From Sphingomonas sp. SUN039 (lineage in GTDB: Bacteria; Pseudomonadota; Alphaproteobacteria; Sphingomonadales; Sphingomonadaceae), in NCBI RefSeq assembly GCF_024758725.1, contig NZ_CP096972.1:3268001-3332000 (forward strand): a stretch of DNA of 64,000 bases, in the 5' to 3' direction. Shown in pieces: positions 51,481 through 60,658 of this stretch; the first letter of the stretch is position 1, and each line of letters opens with the position of its first letter. The notes under the pieces are model-generated. The model searched no databases. It saw nothing but the letters and a program-made list of their open reading frames with translations, and was not told the origin of the DNA. Made by a program: the position numbers and the translations under genes.

Positions 51481-53319
51481 TCAAGCGGCGAGCTTGGCTC
51501 TCGATGCCTTCTTCCGCTCGTGCGGGTCGAGGTACCGCTTCCGCAACCGGATGCTCTTCGGCGTCACTTCGACCATCTCGTCGTCGTCGATATAGGCAAT
51601 CGCCTGTTCGAGCGTCGCGCGCTTGGGCGGGGTCAGGCGGATCGCGTCGTCCTTGCCGCCCGAGGCACGGAAGTTGGTCAGCTGCTTTGCCTTCATCGGA
51701 TTGACTTCGAGGTCGTCGGGCTTGGCATTCTCGCCGACGATCATCCCCTCGTAGAGCTGCTCGCCGTGCCCGACGAACAGGATGCCGCGATCCTCGAGCG
51801 GCCCGAGCGCATAGCTGTTCGCCTCGCCCGACCCGTTACTGATCAGCACGCCGTTCTTGCGCCCCTCGATCTGGCCCTTGTGCGGCCCGTATTTCTCGAA
51901 CAGCCGGTTCATGATGCCGGTGCCGCGCGTGTCCGAAAGGAATTCGCCGTGGTAACCGATCATGCCGCGCGACGGTGCCGAGAAGGTGATGCGCGTCTTG
52001 CCGCCGCCGCTGGGGCGCATGTCGGTCAGCTCGGCCTTGCGGATCGCCATCTTCTCGACGACCGTGCCGCTGTATTCGTCGTCGACGTCGATGATGACGG
52101 TTTCATAGGGTTCGGTCTTCGCGCCGCTGTCGTCCTCGCCGAACAGCACGCGCGGGCGGCTGATGCCAAGCTCGAACCCTTCTCGGCGCATCGTTTCGAT
52201 CAGCACGCCGAGCTGGAGCTCGCCGCGCCCCGCCACTTCGTAACTGTCGCGGTCCGACGCTTCGGTCACCTTGATCGCGACATTGCTTTCGGCTTCGCGG
52301 AACAGGCGGTCGCGGATCATCCGGCTTGTCACCTTGCTGCCTTCGCGGCCTGCCATCGGGCTGTCGTTGACCGCGAAACGCATCGACAAGGTCGGCGGAT
52401 CGATTGCCTGGGCGTGGAGCGGATCGCTGACGCTTGGGTCGCAGATCGTGTTCGAGACGGTCGCGGTGGTCAGGCCTGCGAGGCTGATGATGTCGCCCGC
52501 GTTCGCCTCGTCGGTCGGTATGCGTTCCAGCCCGCGGAACGTCATGATCTTCGAAGCGCGGCCGGTCTCGACGATCTTGCCGTCGTTATCGAGCGCGTGG
52601 ATTTGCTGGTTGGTCTTGACCGAACCCGAGAAGACCAGACCGGTCAGGATGCGCCCGAGGAAATTGTCGCGGTCGAGCAATGTCACCAGAAACTTGAACG
52701 GCCCGTCGGGGTCTGCCGACGGCGGCGGCACGTGATCGACGATCTTCTGGAACAGCGGCTTCAGCGTGCCTTCGCGGGCATGATGGTCTTCGTTCGCATA
52801 GCCGTTGCGGCCCGAGGCGTAGAGCACCGGAAAGTCGAGCTGTTCGTCGCTGGCTTCGAGGCTGACGAACAGGTCGAACACTTCGTCGAGCACTTCCTGG
52901 ATGCGCTCGTCGGGGCGGTCGACCTTGTTGACGACGACGATGGGGCGCAGGCCCAGCGCGAGTGCCTTGCCGGTGACGAACTTGGTCTGCGGCATCGCGC
53001 CTTCGGACGCATCGACGAGCAAGATGACGCCGTCGACCATCGACAGGATGCGCTCGACCTCGCCGCCGAAATCGGCGTGGCCGGGCGTGTCGACGATGTT
53101 GATCCGCGTCTTGGTGCCGTGCTGGTCGTCCCATTCGACTGATGTGCACTTCGCCAGAATCGTGATCCCGCGCTCTTTTTCGAGGTCGTTCGAATCCATC
53201 GCGCGCTCTTCGATGCGCTGGTTGTCGCGGAACGTGCCCGACTGGCGGAACAGCTGGTCGACAAGGGTCGTCTTGCCATGATCGACGTGCGCGATGATGG
53301 CCACGTTGCGGAGGCTCAT
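51481..53319 (-). CDS. typA: ribosome-associated GTPase BipA/TypA
   Basis: A 612-residue translational GTPase. The G1 motif is AHVDHGKTTLVDQLF (about residues 10-24), G2/G3 DTPGHADFGGEVERIL (about 77-92) and G4 VNKVDRP (about 132-138), followed by EF-G-like domains III and V and the BipA-specific C-terminal domain. It assists large ribosomal subunit assembly under stress. It is a single gene; downstream lies repeat P3. Confidence 0.96.
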   Translation of the reverse strand: MSLRNVAIIAHVDHGKTTLVDQLFRQSGTFRDNQRIEERAMDSNDLEKERGITILAKCTSVEWDDQHGTKTRINIVDTPGHADFGGEVERILSMVDGVILLVDASEGAMPQTKFVTGKALALGLRPIVVVNKVDRPDERIQEVLDEVFDLFVSLEASDEQLDFPVLYASGRNGYANEDHHAREGTLKPLFQKIVDHVPPPSADPDGPFKFLVTLLDRDNFLGRILTGLVFSGSVKTNQQIHALDNDGKIVETGRASKIMTFRGLERIPTDEANAGDIISLAGLTTATVSNTICDPSVSDPLHAQAIDPPTLSMRFAVNDSPMAGREGSKVTSRMIRDRLFREAESNVAIKVTEASDRDSYEVAGRGELQLGVLIETMRREGFELGISRPRVLFGEDDSGAKTEPYETVIIDVDDEYSGTVVEKMAIRKAELTDMRPSGGGKTRITFSAPSRGMIGYHGEFLSDTRGTGIMNRLFEKYGPHKGQIEGRKNGVLISNGSGEANSYALGPLEDRGILFVGHGEQLYEGMIVGENAKPDDLEVNPMKAKQLTNFRASGGKDDAIRLTPPKRATLEQAIAYIDDDEMVEVTPKSIRLRKRYLDPHERKKASRAKLAA

Positions 53320-53398
53320 TGGATTTCCTGATTGTGCGAGAGCGTATGTTGCGCGCGCCCCTAGCTGAATTGCGGCATTGCAGCAACTAGAGCCTGTC

Positions 53399-53506
53399 CT
53401 AGGGCTTCAGCAGCATCCTGATCGGCCACGCCACCGCCGCCAGCGCCAGCACGCTGCCCGCCCAGATCGCGACCAGCCACCCCAACTGCTTAATGGTCGT
53501 GCGCAT
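53399..53506 (-). CDS. DUF2474 small membrane subunit of the bd-type oxidase
   Basis: A 35-residue single-helix protein beginning MRTTIKQLGWLVAIWAGSVL and ending RMLLKP. The W-x3-IWAxSVLAL pattern is that of DUF2474 proteins encoded after cyanide-insensitive bd-type oxidases; it is the likely counterpart of CydX. Its ATG (53506) lies 17 bases inside the end of cydB, so it is translationally coupled. Role in stabilising CydAB is inferred. Confidence 0.75.
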   Translation of the reverse strand: MRTTIKQLGWLVAIWAGSVLALAAVAWPIRMLLKP

Positions 53507-54497
53507 GGTAGCCCTCGTCGCCGACCTTGCCGCGAAACACCCAATAGGCCCAGGCGGTGTAGGCGAGGATCAGCGGCAGCATGATCGCCACGCCGACCAG
53601 CATGAAAATCTGGCTGTCGTAGGGGGCGGCAGCTTGCCAGATCGTCACGCGTCCGGGAATGACGTCGGGCCAGATCGAGATCGCGAGGCCCGCCATCGAC
53701 AGCGCGAAGATCGCCAGTGCCCACAGGAACGGCGCATGGTCCTTGCCGGTCGCCACTGCGCGCCACAGCATCAGCGCCGCGCCGCCGACAAGCAACGGCA
53801 TGGGCACAGTGACGAAAAGCCCCGGATAGGCGAACCAGCGTTGCCAATATTGCCCCTCGAGGAACGGCGTCGCGAGGCTGACGGCACCGAGCGCGGCCAT
53901 CAACGCGGGAGTCAGCCATTTGGCATAGCGCCGCGCCTCCGCATGCAGCGGCCCTTCGGTCCGCCAGATCAGCCAGCACGTCCCGAGCAGCGCATAGCCC
54001 ACAAGCAGGCTGAACCCGCAGAGCAGGCTGAACGGGGTCAGCCAGTCCCACCAGCCGCCGCCATAGCTGCGGCCCGTGACCTTAATCCCCTGCAACAGCG
54101 CGCCGAGCGTGATCCCTTGTGCGAAGGTCGCGACGACCGACCCGGCGCAGAACGCCGCGTCCCACAGCTTGCGGTGCGCCGGGTCGCGCCAGCGGAACTC
54201 GAAGGCGACGCCCCGGAACACGAGGCCGAGCAGCATCGCAATCAGCGGCGCGTAGAGCGCGGGCAGGACGATGGCATAGGCAAGCGGGAAAGCCGCGAGC
54301 AGCCCGCCACCGCCGAGCACCAGCCAGGTCTCGTTGCCGTCCCACACTGGCGCAATGGCGTTCATCGCGCGGTCGCGGTCCGGCCCCACTTCGAAGCGCG
54401 GGAACAGGATGCCGATGCCCAAGTCGAAGCCGTCCATCACGACATACATGGCGATCGCAACCGCGATGATCGCGGCCCAGATGACGGTCAGGTCCAT
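53490..54497 (-). CDS. cydB: cytochrome bd-type quinol oxidase subunit II
   Basis: A 335-residue subunit II with about eight to nine transmembrane helices. YVVMDGFDLGIGILFPRFEV (about residues 18-37) is the diagnostic N-terminal part, with MNAIAPVWDGNETWLVLGGG (about 46-65) next. It partners CydA in a terminal oxidase that reduces O2 with quinol. The ATG at 54497 overlaps the cydA stop (TGATG). The C-terminus is short and His-rich (YHAHDH). Confidence 0.95.
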   Translation of the reverse strand: MDLTVIWAAIIAVAIAMYVVMDGFDLGIGILFPRFEVGPDRDRAMNAIAPVWDGNETWLVLGGGGLLAAFPLAYAIVLPALYAPLIAMLLGLVFRGVAFEFRWRDPAHRKLWDAAFCAGSVVATFAQGITLGALLQGIKVTGRSYGGGWWDWLTPFSLLCGFSLLVGYALLGTCWLIWRTEGPLHAEARRYAKWLTPALMAALGAVSLATPFLEGQYWQRWFAYPGLFVTVPMPLLVGGAALMLWRAVATGKDHAPFLWALAIFALSMAGLAISIWPDVIPGRVTIWQAAAPYDSQIFMLVGVAIMLPLILAYTAWAYWVFRGKVGDEGYHAHDH

Positions 54498-55891
54498 CAC
54501 GCGCCCTCCATCGCGGGCGTCGTTCCGGCAGTGCGGATGGGGCCCGCCACATTGTCGGGTTCGCCCTCATGCGGTGGCTGTGCCATGAGCTTGAGGATAT
54601 ACCAGCTGCCCGCCGAAAACGCGCCGAAATAGACCAGCACGAAAGCGGTTAGCGATCCGACCATCCCCGGCGTGCCGATGGCGGACGAGGCCTCTGCCGT
54701 GCGGAGCAGCCCGGTGATCGTCCACGGCTGGCGTCCGACCTCGGTCGTCGCCCAGCCCGCGAGCACCGCGACGAAGCCGGTCGGCCCCATCGCCACGCCC
54801 GCACGGTGCAGCCACTTCCAGTCATAGAGCTTGCCGCGAAGCCTTGCGAACAGGCTCCAGAGGCCAAGGCCGAGCATGGCAAAACCGATGCCGACCATCA
54901 TGCGGAACGTCCAAAAGACGACCGCGACCGGCGGCTGGTTCTTGCGCGGTATGGTGTCGAGGCCCGCGAGCGGGGCGTTCGGGTCGTGCTTCAGGATCAG
55001 CGACGAGAGCTTGGGGATTTCGACCGCATAATCGACGCGCTGCTCTTTCTGGTTGGGCAGGCCGAACAGGATCAGCGGTGCGCCATCGGGGTGGCTCTGG
55101 AAATGCCCCTCCATCGCCATGACCTTGGCTGGCTGATGCTCCAGTGTGTTCAACCCGTGCATGTCGCCCGCGAAAATCTGGATCGGGGCCACGATCGCCG
55201 CCATCCACATCGCCATAGAGAAGCTCTTTTTCGCCGCCTCGGTCTTGTGGCCGCGCAGCAAGTGCCAAGCGCCGACGCCGCCAACCGCAAACGCCGTCGT
55301 CAGATAGGCGGCAATAACGGTGTGGACGAGGCGATAGGGGAAGCTGGGGTTGAAGATGATCGGCAACCAGCCGCCGGGGCCGGGGACGAACTGCCCAACG
55401 TTGTTGACCGCCCAGCCCTGCGGCGTCTGCATCCAGCTGTTGACGCTCAAAATCCAGAACGCCGAGATAAACGTGCCGAGCGCGACCATCAGCGTGGCGG
55501 CGAAATGCAGGCCCGGCCCCACCTTTTTCATGCCGAACAGCATGACGCCGAGAAAACCGGCCTCGAGGAAGAACGCGGTCAGCACTTCGTACGCCATCAG
55601 CGGGCCGATAATCGGCCCCGCCCTATCGCTGAACACAGCCCAGTTGGTGCCGAACTGGTAGGACATGACGATGCCCGAAACGACACCCATCGCAAAGGCC
55701 ACCGCGAAGATGCGAAGCCAGTAGCGGAACAGGTCGAGATACACCTGCTTCTTGGTCCACAGCCACAATCCTTCAAGGACGGCGAGATAGCTTGCCAGCC
55801 CGATCGAAAACGAGGGGAACAGGAAGTGGAACGATATGGTGAACGCAAACTGCACCCGCGCAAGGAGGAGGGCGGTTTCGGTGGTGTCCAT
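54497..55891 (-). CDS. cydA: cytochrome bd-type quinol oxidase subunit I (cyanide-insensitive type)
   Basis: A 464-residue haem-bearing subunit I. The first haem ligand region is FTISFHFLFPSFSIGLASYL (about residues 13-32), and GRQPWTITGLLRT (about 390-402) is the conserved helix 8 region. The periplasmic Q-loop is short and, with the DUF2474 subunit, points to the cyanide-insensitive (CioAB) subgroup. It heads the operon. No FNR-type TTGAT-N4-ATCAA site was found in the 164-base gap upstream. Confidence 0.95.
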   Translation of the reverse strand: MDTTETALLLARVQFAFTISFHFLFPSFSIGLASYLAVLEGLWLWTKKQVYLDLFRYWLRIFAVAFAMGVVSGIVMSYQFGTNWAVFSDRAGPIIGPLMAYEVLTAFFLEAGFLGVMLFGMKKVGPGLHFAATLMVALGTFISAFWILSVNSWMQTPQGWAVNNVGQFVPGPGGWLPIIFNPSFPYRLVHTVIAAYLTTAFAVGGVGAWHLLRGHKTEAAKKSFSMAMWMAAIVAPIQIFAGDMHGLNTLEHQPAKVMAMEGHFQSHPDGAPLILFGLPNQKEQRVDYAVEIPKLSSLILKHDPNAPLAGLDTIPRKNQPPVAVVFWTFRMMVGIGFAMLGLGLWSLFARLRGKLYDWKWLHRAGVAMGPTGFVAVLAGWATTEVGRQPWTITGLLRTAEASSAIGTPGMVGSLTAFVLVYFGAFSAGSWYILKLMAQPPHEGEPDNVAGPIRTAGTTPAMEGA

Positions 55892-56055
55892 GACCGCAAT
55901 CTACCCCTTTGTCGCCCAACCCCCAAGCAGCAACATCGGGCGATCGAGTGCAGGATTTGCAACCCACGGTTTCGACCTGTGCCGTATCACTTGAATAATA
56001 CACCGCACCCGCCCTATCTATGCGCCTAGGCAGCGATTGGGCTGGAGGACTTTGC

Positions 56056-57258
56056 ATGGCGACGACGGCACCCGAGACGGCTGACATCACACTGACCGCG
56101 CCCGACCCTGTCGCGCCCATTGCGGCGGAGAAGGCGAGTGGCCTCGTGCCGCTGGAGGACGCGCAGAAGACGCAGCTCGATGCCAAGGCCGAGGCGTTCG
56201 TTGCCGATCTCGTCGCGCAGGATGCCAATTCGCCCGAGTTCGGGCGGCGGGTGGACTTGATTGCCGATATGGGCCGCAACGAAATCGCGCAGGCGGCGGG
56301 GCAGTCGAACCGCTTCCTCGACCGCCCGGTGCGCTCGATGGACAAGGAAAGCGGCGTCGGCAACGACCTCGCCGAGCTGCGCCGCACGATTGAGGATCTC
56401 GACCCCGGCAAGCGCGGGTCGCTGACCGCGCCGAAGCGGTTGTTCGGGATCATCCCGTTCGGCAACAACATGCGGAACTACTTCGACAGCTACAAAAGCT
56501 CGCAGACACATATCGCCTCGATCCTGACGCGGCTTGCCGGGGGCAAGGACGAATTGCTCAAGGATAACGCTGCCATTGCGACCGAGCGGCAGAGCCTGTG
56601 GGCGGCGATGGGGCGTCTCGAACAGATGATCCATGTCTCGAAGGCGCTCGATGCCAAGCTGGAGGCCAAGGCCAACGAGATCGAGACGTCGGACCCGGTC
56701 AAGGCCAAGGCAATCCGCGAGACCGCGCTGTTCTACGTCCGGCAACGCACCACCGACCTGCTGACCCAGATGGCGGTCAGCGTGCAGGGCTATCTCGCGC
56801 TCGATCTGGTCAAGAAGAACAATGTCGAGCTGATGAAGGGCGTGGATCGCGCCTCGACCACCACCGTGTCGGCGCTGCGGACGGCGGTGACGGTCGCGCA
56901 GGCGCTGACCAACCAGAAACTGGTGCTCGAACAGATCACGTCGCTCAACACGACGACCGCAAACATTATCGACTCGACGGGGACATTGCTCAAGTCGCAG
57001 ACTGCGACGATCCATGAGCAGGCCGCGTCGTCGACGATCCCGCTCGATACGCTGAAACGCGCCTTCCAGAACATTTACGACACGATGGATCAGGTCGATG
57101 CGTTCAAGGCCAAGGCTTTGGTGTCGATGAAGACGACGGTCGACGCACTGACGACCGAAGTCGAAAAGTCGAAGGGCTATATCGCGCGCGCCGAGGGTGC
57201 AGCACAGGGGCGGCTGAGCGGGCCGATGGCCGACAATCCGCTCGCCCCGGTGTCGTGA
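56056..57258 (+). CDS. TelA/KlaA family toxic anion resistance-type protein
   Basis: A 400-residue, largely helical cytoplasmic protein of the TelA family. Family-like segments are DLVAQDANSPEFGRRVD (about residues 54-70), FGIIPFGNNMRNYFDSYKSS (about 132-151) and LTNQKLVLEQITSLNTTTAN (about 285-304). The name comes from plasmid tellurite resistance; chromosomal forms may act on the envelope under antibiotic stress. The ATG at 56056 follows GGAGGA. The XpaC-like gene starts 8 bases downstream, a pairing also seen in Bacillus (xpaC-yaaN). Confidence 0.9.
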   Translation: MATTAPETADITLTAPDPVAPIAAEKASGLVPLEDAQKTQLDAKAEAFVADLVAQDANSPEFGRRVDLIADMGRNEIAQAAGQSNRFLDRPVRSMDKESGVGNDLAELRRTIEDLDPGKRGSLTAPKRLFGIIPFGNNMRNYFDSYKSSQTHIASILTRLAGGKDELLKDNAAIATERQSLWAAMGRLEQMIHVSKALDAKLEAKANEIETSDPVKAKAIRETALFYVRQRTTDLLTQMAVSVQGYLALDLVKKNNVELMKGVDRASTTTVSALRTAVTVAQALTNQKLVLEQITSLNTTTANIIDSTGTLLKSQTATIHEQAASSTIPLDTLKRAFQNIYDTMDQVDAFKAKALVSMKTTVDALTTEVEKSKGYIARAEGAAQGRLSGPMADNPLAPVS

Positions 57259-57266
57259 GCGGCTGA

Positions 57267-57968
57267 ATGACCGCCGACGAGATCATCGCCAAGGCCGAGA
57301 CGCTGATCCAGCGCCATTCGGACAACCGTCAGGTGCAGCGCCGCAAGCGCGAGCGCGCGCAGGCCCGGTTTGCGCGCAAGTTCAAGCAGATCGGCTGGGC
57401 GGCGCTTGCGATCGCGATCGGGACGTTCGCGCTGGGCCTGTTCGTGACGCCCATCGGCGTCTCGGGGCTCATGATGGCGGTGCTGCTGTTCGTCATCGCC
57501 TCGCTCGCGATCCTGCTGCTCGGCGGGGGCGATGCGGAACCGACGGCGGAATCGCTGCCCACGACGCAGCTCGCCTTGTTGCCGCTCAAGACCGAGGAAT
57601 GGCTCTCGACGCAGCGCCTCGCGCTCCCCGCGCCGGCCGCGCGGCTGGTCGACGGGATCGGGGTGAAGCTGGAAGCGCTGGTGCCGCAATTGCAGACCCT
57701 CGACGAGCGCGAGCCCGCCGCTGCCGCCGTGCGCCGGCTGATCGGGGATGAGCTGCCCGAACTGGTCAAGGGCTACACCCGCGTGCCGCCCGCGCTGCGC
57801 CGCGTCGATACCGACGGGATTGTGCCCGAGCGGCAATTGCTCGACGGGCTGGGCGTCGTGGATCAGGAACTGTCGCGGATGAGCGAAAACCTCGCGCGCG
57901 GCGACCTCGAGCGGTTGGCGACGCAGGGGAAGTATCTCGAACTCAAGTATCAGGGCGGCGAGGTCTGA
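57267..57968 (+). CDS. XpaC-like membrane protein, partner of TelA
   Basis: A 233-residue protein: basic N-terminus (RRKRERAQARFARKFKQ), two transmembrane helices (IGWAALAIAIGTFALGLFV, about residues 42-60, and LMMAVLLFVIASLAILLLGG, about 68-87), then a helical cytoplasmic domain ending DLERLATQGKYLELKY. The C-terminus and the place after telA resemble XpaC (5-bromo-4-chloroindolyl phosphate hydrolysis) proteins, but similarity is modest. Function unknown. Confidence 0.7.
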   Translation: MTADEIIAKAETLIQRHSDNRQVQRRKRERAQARFARKFKQIGWAALAIAIGTFALGLFVTPIGVSGLMMAVLLFVIASLAILLLGGGDAEPTAESLPTTQLALLPLKTEEWLSTQRLALPAPAARLVDGIGVKLEALVPQLQTLDEREPAAAAVRRLIGDELPELVKGYTRVPPALRRVDTDGIVPERQLLDGLGVVDQELSRMSENLARGDLERLATQGKYLELKYQGGEV

Positions 57969-57973
57969 AGCGC

Positions 57974-58588
57974 TTACGCCGCCGCACTGGGCCGCGCCGA
58001 AACGCGCTGGTGCCACGCGGTCAGCGATGCCAGATTGTCAGGCACGGCGATGCCGATGAACGCCGCGAAATCGACGGTTGTCTGCAAGGCGATGTCCGCC
58101 ATCGTAAAGCTGTCACCGGCAACGAAGGTGCGATCGCTCAGCACCGTGTCGAAATAGGCCAGCGCCGATATCACCCGGGGACGATTGCTCTCGCCGAATT
58201 CAGTGTATTGCGGCTTCACGACGCGCGCGGTGAAGGGATGGGTGTGCATCCACACCATCGACAGCGGCGTCATCAATTTGAACTCGACGCGACGGACCCA
58301 CATGTCGGTTTCGGCCATGCCGAGCGGGCCGGTACCGAATATCGGCGGCTCGGGATGCAGGCTCTCGAAATAGCGGCAGATCGACATGCTCTCTGTGATG
58401 ACTGTGCCGTCATCCAGCTGCAGCGCCGGAACCTGGCCCAGCGGATTGACCGCCAGAAAAGCCTCGCTTTTGTGTTCGCCTGCCGGAATCGACACCAACC
58501 GGCTCGGTACGCTCAACCCCTTTTCGGCGAGGAAAATCCGCACGCGACGGGGGTTGGGTGCCGGATTTGCTGCATCGTAGAATAGCAT
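57974..58588 (-). CDS. glutathione S-transferase family protein
   Basis: A 204-residue GST: thioredoxin-like N-terminal domain with FYDAANPAPNPRRVRIFLAE (about residues 3-22) and NPLGQVPALQLDDGTVITES (about 48-67), where the Glu-Ser pair binds glutathione, and an all-helical C-terminal domain with FVAGDSFTMADIALQTTVDF (N-capping Asp). Substrate unknown. It is convergent with the XpaC-like gene, with only 5 bases between. Confidence 0.92.
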   Translation of the reverse strand: MLFYDAANPAPNPRRVRIFLAEKGLSVPSRLVSIPAGEHKSEAFLAVNPLGQVPALQLDDGTVITESMSICRYFESLHPEPPIFGTGPLGMAETDMWVRRVEFKLMTPLSMVWMHTHPFTARVVKPQYTEFGESNRPRVISALAYFDTVLSDRTFVAGDSFTMADIALQTTVDFAAFIGIAVPDNLASLTAWHQRVSARPSAAA

Positions 58589-58618
58589 AGCTGCTTCCCC
58601 TCTTGTCGCCGAATCAGG

Positions 58619-58669
58619 AAATAGGGACAGGCACTAATTCCAAATAGGAAATAGTGCCTGTCCCTATTT
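58619..58669. repeat. inverted repeat, family P5-related
   Basis: Perfect 18-base arms AAATAGGGACAGGCACTA (58619-58636) and TAGTGCCTGTCCCTATTT (58652-58669). The GGGACAG core is shared with 19688-19760. It ends just before the stop codon of the methyltransferase gene. Confidence 0.82.
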
Positions 58670-58670
58670 A

Positions 58671-59444
58671 TTACTCCTTACACGCCCGTATCGCCGCCGG
58701 ATCGGGCCGCGCTCCGCTCGGCGCGAACGCGGCGAGATAGCCGCCTGCCGACGGCATCGGCTGATAGTCGACCTGTTTGTAGCCGACTGCCGCGAATTCG
58801 CATTTGAGCAGCGCCGGCGGAGTGCCGTGCTGGTTGGTCGGACGGTCGGCGTCGACCACGATGACGCGGCCGCCCGCCCTGGTCGCGGGGCGCAAATGCC
58901 AGAGGAACGCGTAGGGGCTTTCGATCTCGTGATACATGTGCACGAGGAAGACGCGGTCGAAGCTGTTTTCGGGCAAGCCCGGATTGTCGGGCGTGCCCAG
59001 CTTCACGCTGACATTGTCGAGCCGTTCGCGGGTCACGCGCTCGGCAAGCTTGTCGCGCACTTCCGGCATGATGTCCTGCGCCAGCACGCGCCCTTTGGTG
59101 CCGAGGCGGGCGGCGAGGCGGATGGTGTAATAGCCTTCGCCCGCACCGATGTCGGCGACGGTCATGCCGGGTGTCACGCCCGCGCGGTCCATCACCTCGA
59201 CCGATTCGCCGACCTTGTCGCGGCTGTCCTCGTCGGACCAGCGCGGGCTGACGATGTTGGCCACGGGACGCGCGGCGGCGGGGAAGGCTGCGGCGTTAGG
59301 GGTGGGCGTGGCGGTGGAAGTGTTGCAGGCGGCGAGGAGGAGGGGGAGGGCCAACCCTCTTCGCTTCGCGGAGAGGGCGGGGAGCGCAGCGAGCCGGGAG
59401 AGGCGTGAAGTGCGCGCGGTCGTGCCTCTCCCGATGCTTCGCAT
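58671..59444 (-). CDS. SAM-dependent methyltransferase-like lipoprotein
   Basis: A 257-residue protein: lipoprotein-type signal ending LALPLLLAACN (lipobox LAAC, Cys at about residue 40) and a class I methyltransferase domain with TVADIGAGEGYYTIRLAARL (about residues 83-102) as the SAM-binding loop. Such exported predicted methyltransferases are frequent in sphingomonads; substrate unknown. The start (ATG 59444) and the unusually long, Arg-rich stretch before the hydrophobic core are encoded by palindromic repeat P1 copy C. A TTG start at about 59361 would leave a very short signal. prfB is upstream on the same strand, 41 bases from the ATG. Confidence 0.78.
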   Translation of the reverse strand: MRSIGRGTTARTSRLSRLAALPALSAKRRGLALPLLLAACNTSTATPTPNAAAFPAAARPVANIVSPRWSDEDSRDKVGESVEVMDRAGVTPGMTVADIGAGEGYYTIRLAARLGTKGRVLAQDIMPEVRDKLAERVTRERLDNVSVKLGTPDNPGLPENSFDRVFLVHMYHEIESPYAFLWHLRPATRAGGRVIVVDADRPTNQHGTPPALLKCEFAAVGYKQVDYQPMPSAGGYLAAFAPSGARPDPAAIRACKE

Positions 59445-59471
59445 CGCCCTCTCCGCAAAGCGAAGAGGGTT
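59353..59471. repeat. palindromic repeat, family P1 copy C
   Basis: Third copy of the element at 6907-7029 and 17155-17275, same + strand orientation, starting AACCCTCTTCGCTTCGCGGA and ending GCAAAGCGAAGAGGGTT. It lies between prfB and the methyltransferase gene and enters the coding sequence of the latter. Confidence 0.9.
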
Positions 59472-59485
59472 AAGTTGCGCGCCGC

Positions 59486-60613
59486 TCAATCCACGTCCTC
59501 CACAACCACCTTCTCGCCCGTCACCCGCTGGCTCAGCGCCGCCGCCATGAAACGATCCAGGTCGCCGTCGAGCACATCGCTCGGCGAACTCGACACCACG
59601 CCCGTCCGCAAATCCTTCACCATCTGGTACGGTTGCATGACATAGGAGCGGATCTGGTGGCCCCAGCCGATATCGGTTTTCGACGCGGCGTTCGCGCTCG
59701 CTTCGGCCTCGCGCTTTTGCAGTTCGGCCTCGTACAGCCGCGCGCGGAGCTGGTTCATCGCCTCCGCCTTGTTCTTGTGCTGGCTGCGCTGGTTCTGGCA
59801 CTGGACGACGATATTGGTCGGCAAATGCGTGATCCGCACTGCGGAATCGGTCGTGTTGATGTGCTGCCCGCCCGCACCCGACGCGCGGAACGTGTCGATG
59901 CGGAGTTCGCTTTCGACGATCTCGATATCGATATTCTCGTCGACGACGGGATAGACCCAGACGCTGGCGAAGCTCGTCTGGCGCTTGTCGCCGCTGCCGA
60001 ACGGGCTGATCCGGACCAGCCGGTGCACGCCGCTTTCGGTCTTGGCATAGCCATAGGCGTTCTCGCCCTTGAGCAAATAGGTCACCGACTTGATCCCGGC
60101 CTGCTCGCCCGCATGATAGTCGATGGTCTCGACCTTCATCTTGTGACGCTCGGCCCAGCGCATGTACATGCGCCCGAGCATTTCGGCCCAGTCGTTGCTT
60201 TCGGTGCCGCCGGCTCCTGCGTTGACCTCGATATAGGTGTCGTTGGCGTCGGCCTCGCCCGCCAACAGCGCGGCGACCTTGTCGCGTTCGGTGCGGTCAG
60301 CGAGCGCGGCGAGCGACGCCACGCCTTCTTCGACCATTGCCTCGTCGCCCTCGGCCTCTGCCATTTCCATCAGCTCGACGGTGTCGCTGAGTTCGGTCTG
60401 GATCGCGCGCGTCGCGCCGATGGCCTCTTCCAGCCGCCGCCGCTCGCGCATGACGACCTGCGCGGCCTTGGGATCGTTCCACAGCGCCTGGTCCTCGACC
60501 TGCGCGTTCAGTTCCTCGAGCCGCGCGAGCGCCACGTCCCAGTCGATGAAACGGCGGAGCAGCGCGAGCGCGGACTTGATCTGGTCGACATGGGCTTGCG
60601 CTTCGGCGCGCAT
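59486..60613 (-). CDS. prfB: peptide chain release factor 2
   Basis: A 375-residue RF2 that reads UGA and UAA stop codons. The tripeptide anticodon SPF is in RISPFGSGDKRQTSF (about residues 204-218), and the catalytic GGQ is in ASGAGGQHINTTDSAV (about 241-256). The gene is a single open frame: the internal UGA frameshift site found in many bacteria is absent. The PBP1a gene is upstream, ending 45 bases before the prfB start. Confidence 0.96.
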   Translation of the reverse strand: MRAEAQAHVDQIKSALALLRRFIDWDVALARLEELNAQVEDQALWNDPKAAQVVMRERRRLEEAIGATRAIQTELSDTVELMEMAEAEGDEAMVEEGVASLAALADRTERDKVAALLAGEADANDTYIEVNAGAGGTESNDWAEMLGRMYMRWAERHKMKVETIDYHAGEQAGIKSVTYLLKGENAYGYAKTESGVHRLVRISPFGSGDKRQTSFASVWVYPVVDENIDIEIVESELRIDTFRASGAGGQHINTTDSAVRITHLPTNIVVQCQNQRSQHKNKAEAMNQLRARLYEAELQKREAEASANAASKTDIGWGHQIRSYVMQPYQMVKDLRTGVVSSSPSDVLDGDLDRFMAAALSQRVTGEKVVVEDVD

Positions 60614-60658
60614 AGGGTGTTCCTTGGTGTGTCGTATTCGCTGGAATGACGAGCGGGG

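Noticed and set aside
51448-53142. Long + strand open frame opposite bipA
   Set aside because: All GTPase motifs are on the minus strand; the forward frame is a composition artefact.
59486-60613. Programmed frameshift in prfB
   Set aside because: The frame is continuous from the start with no in-frame UGA near codon 26, so no frameshift is needed.
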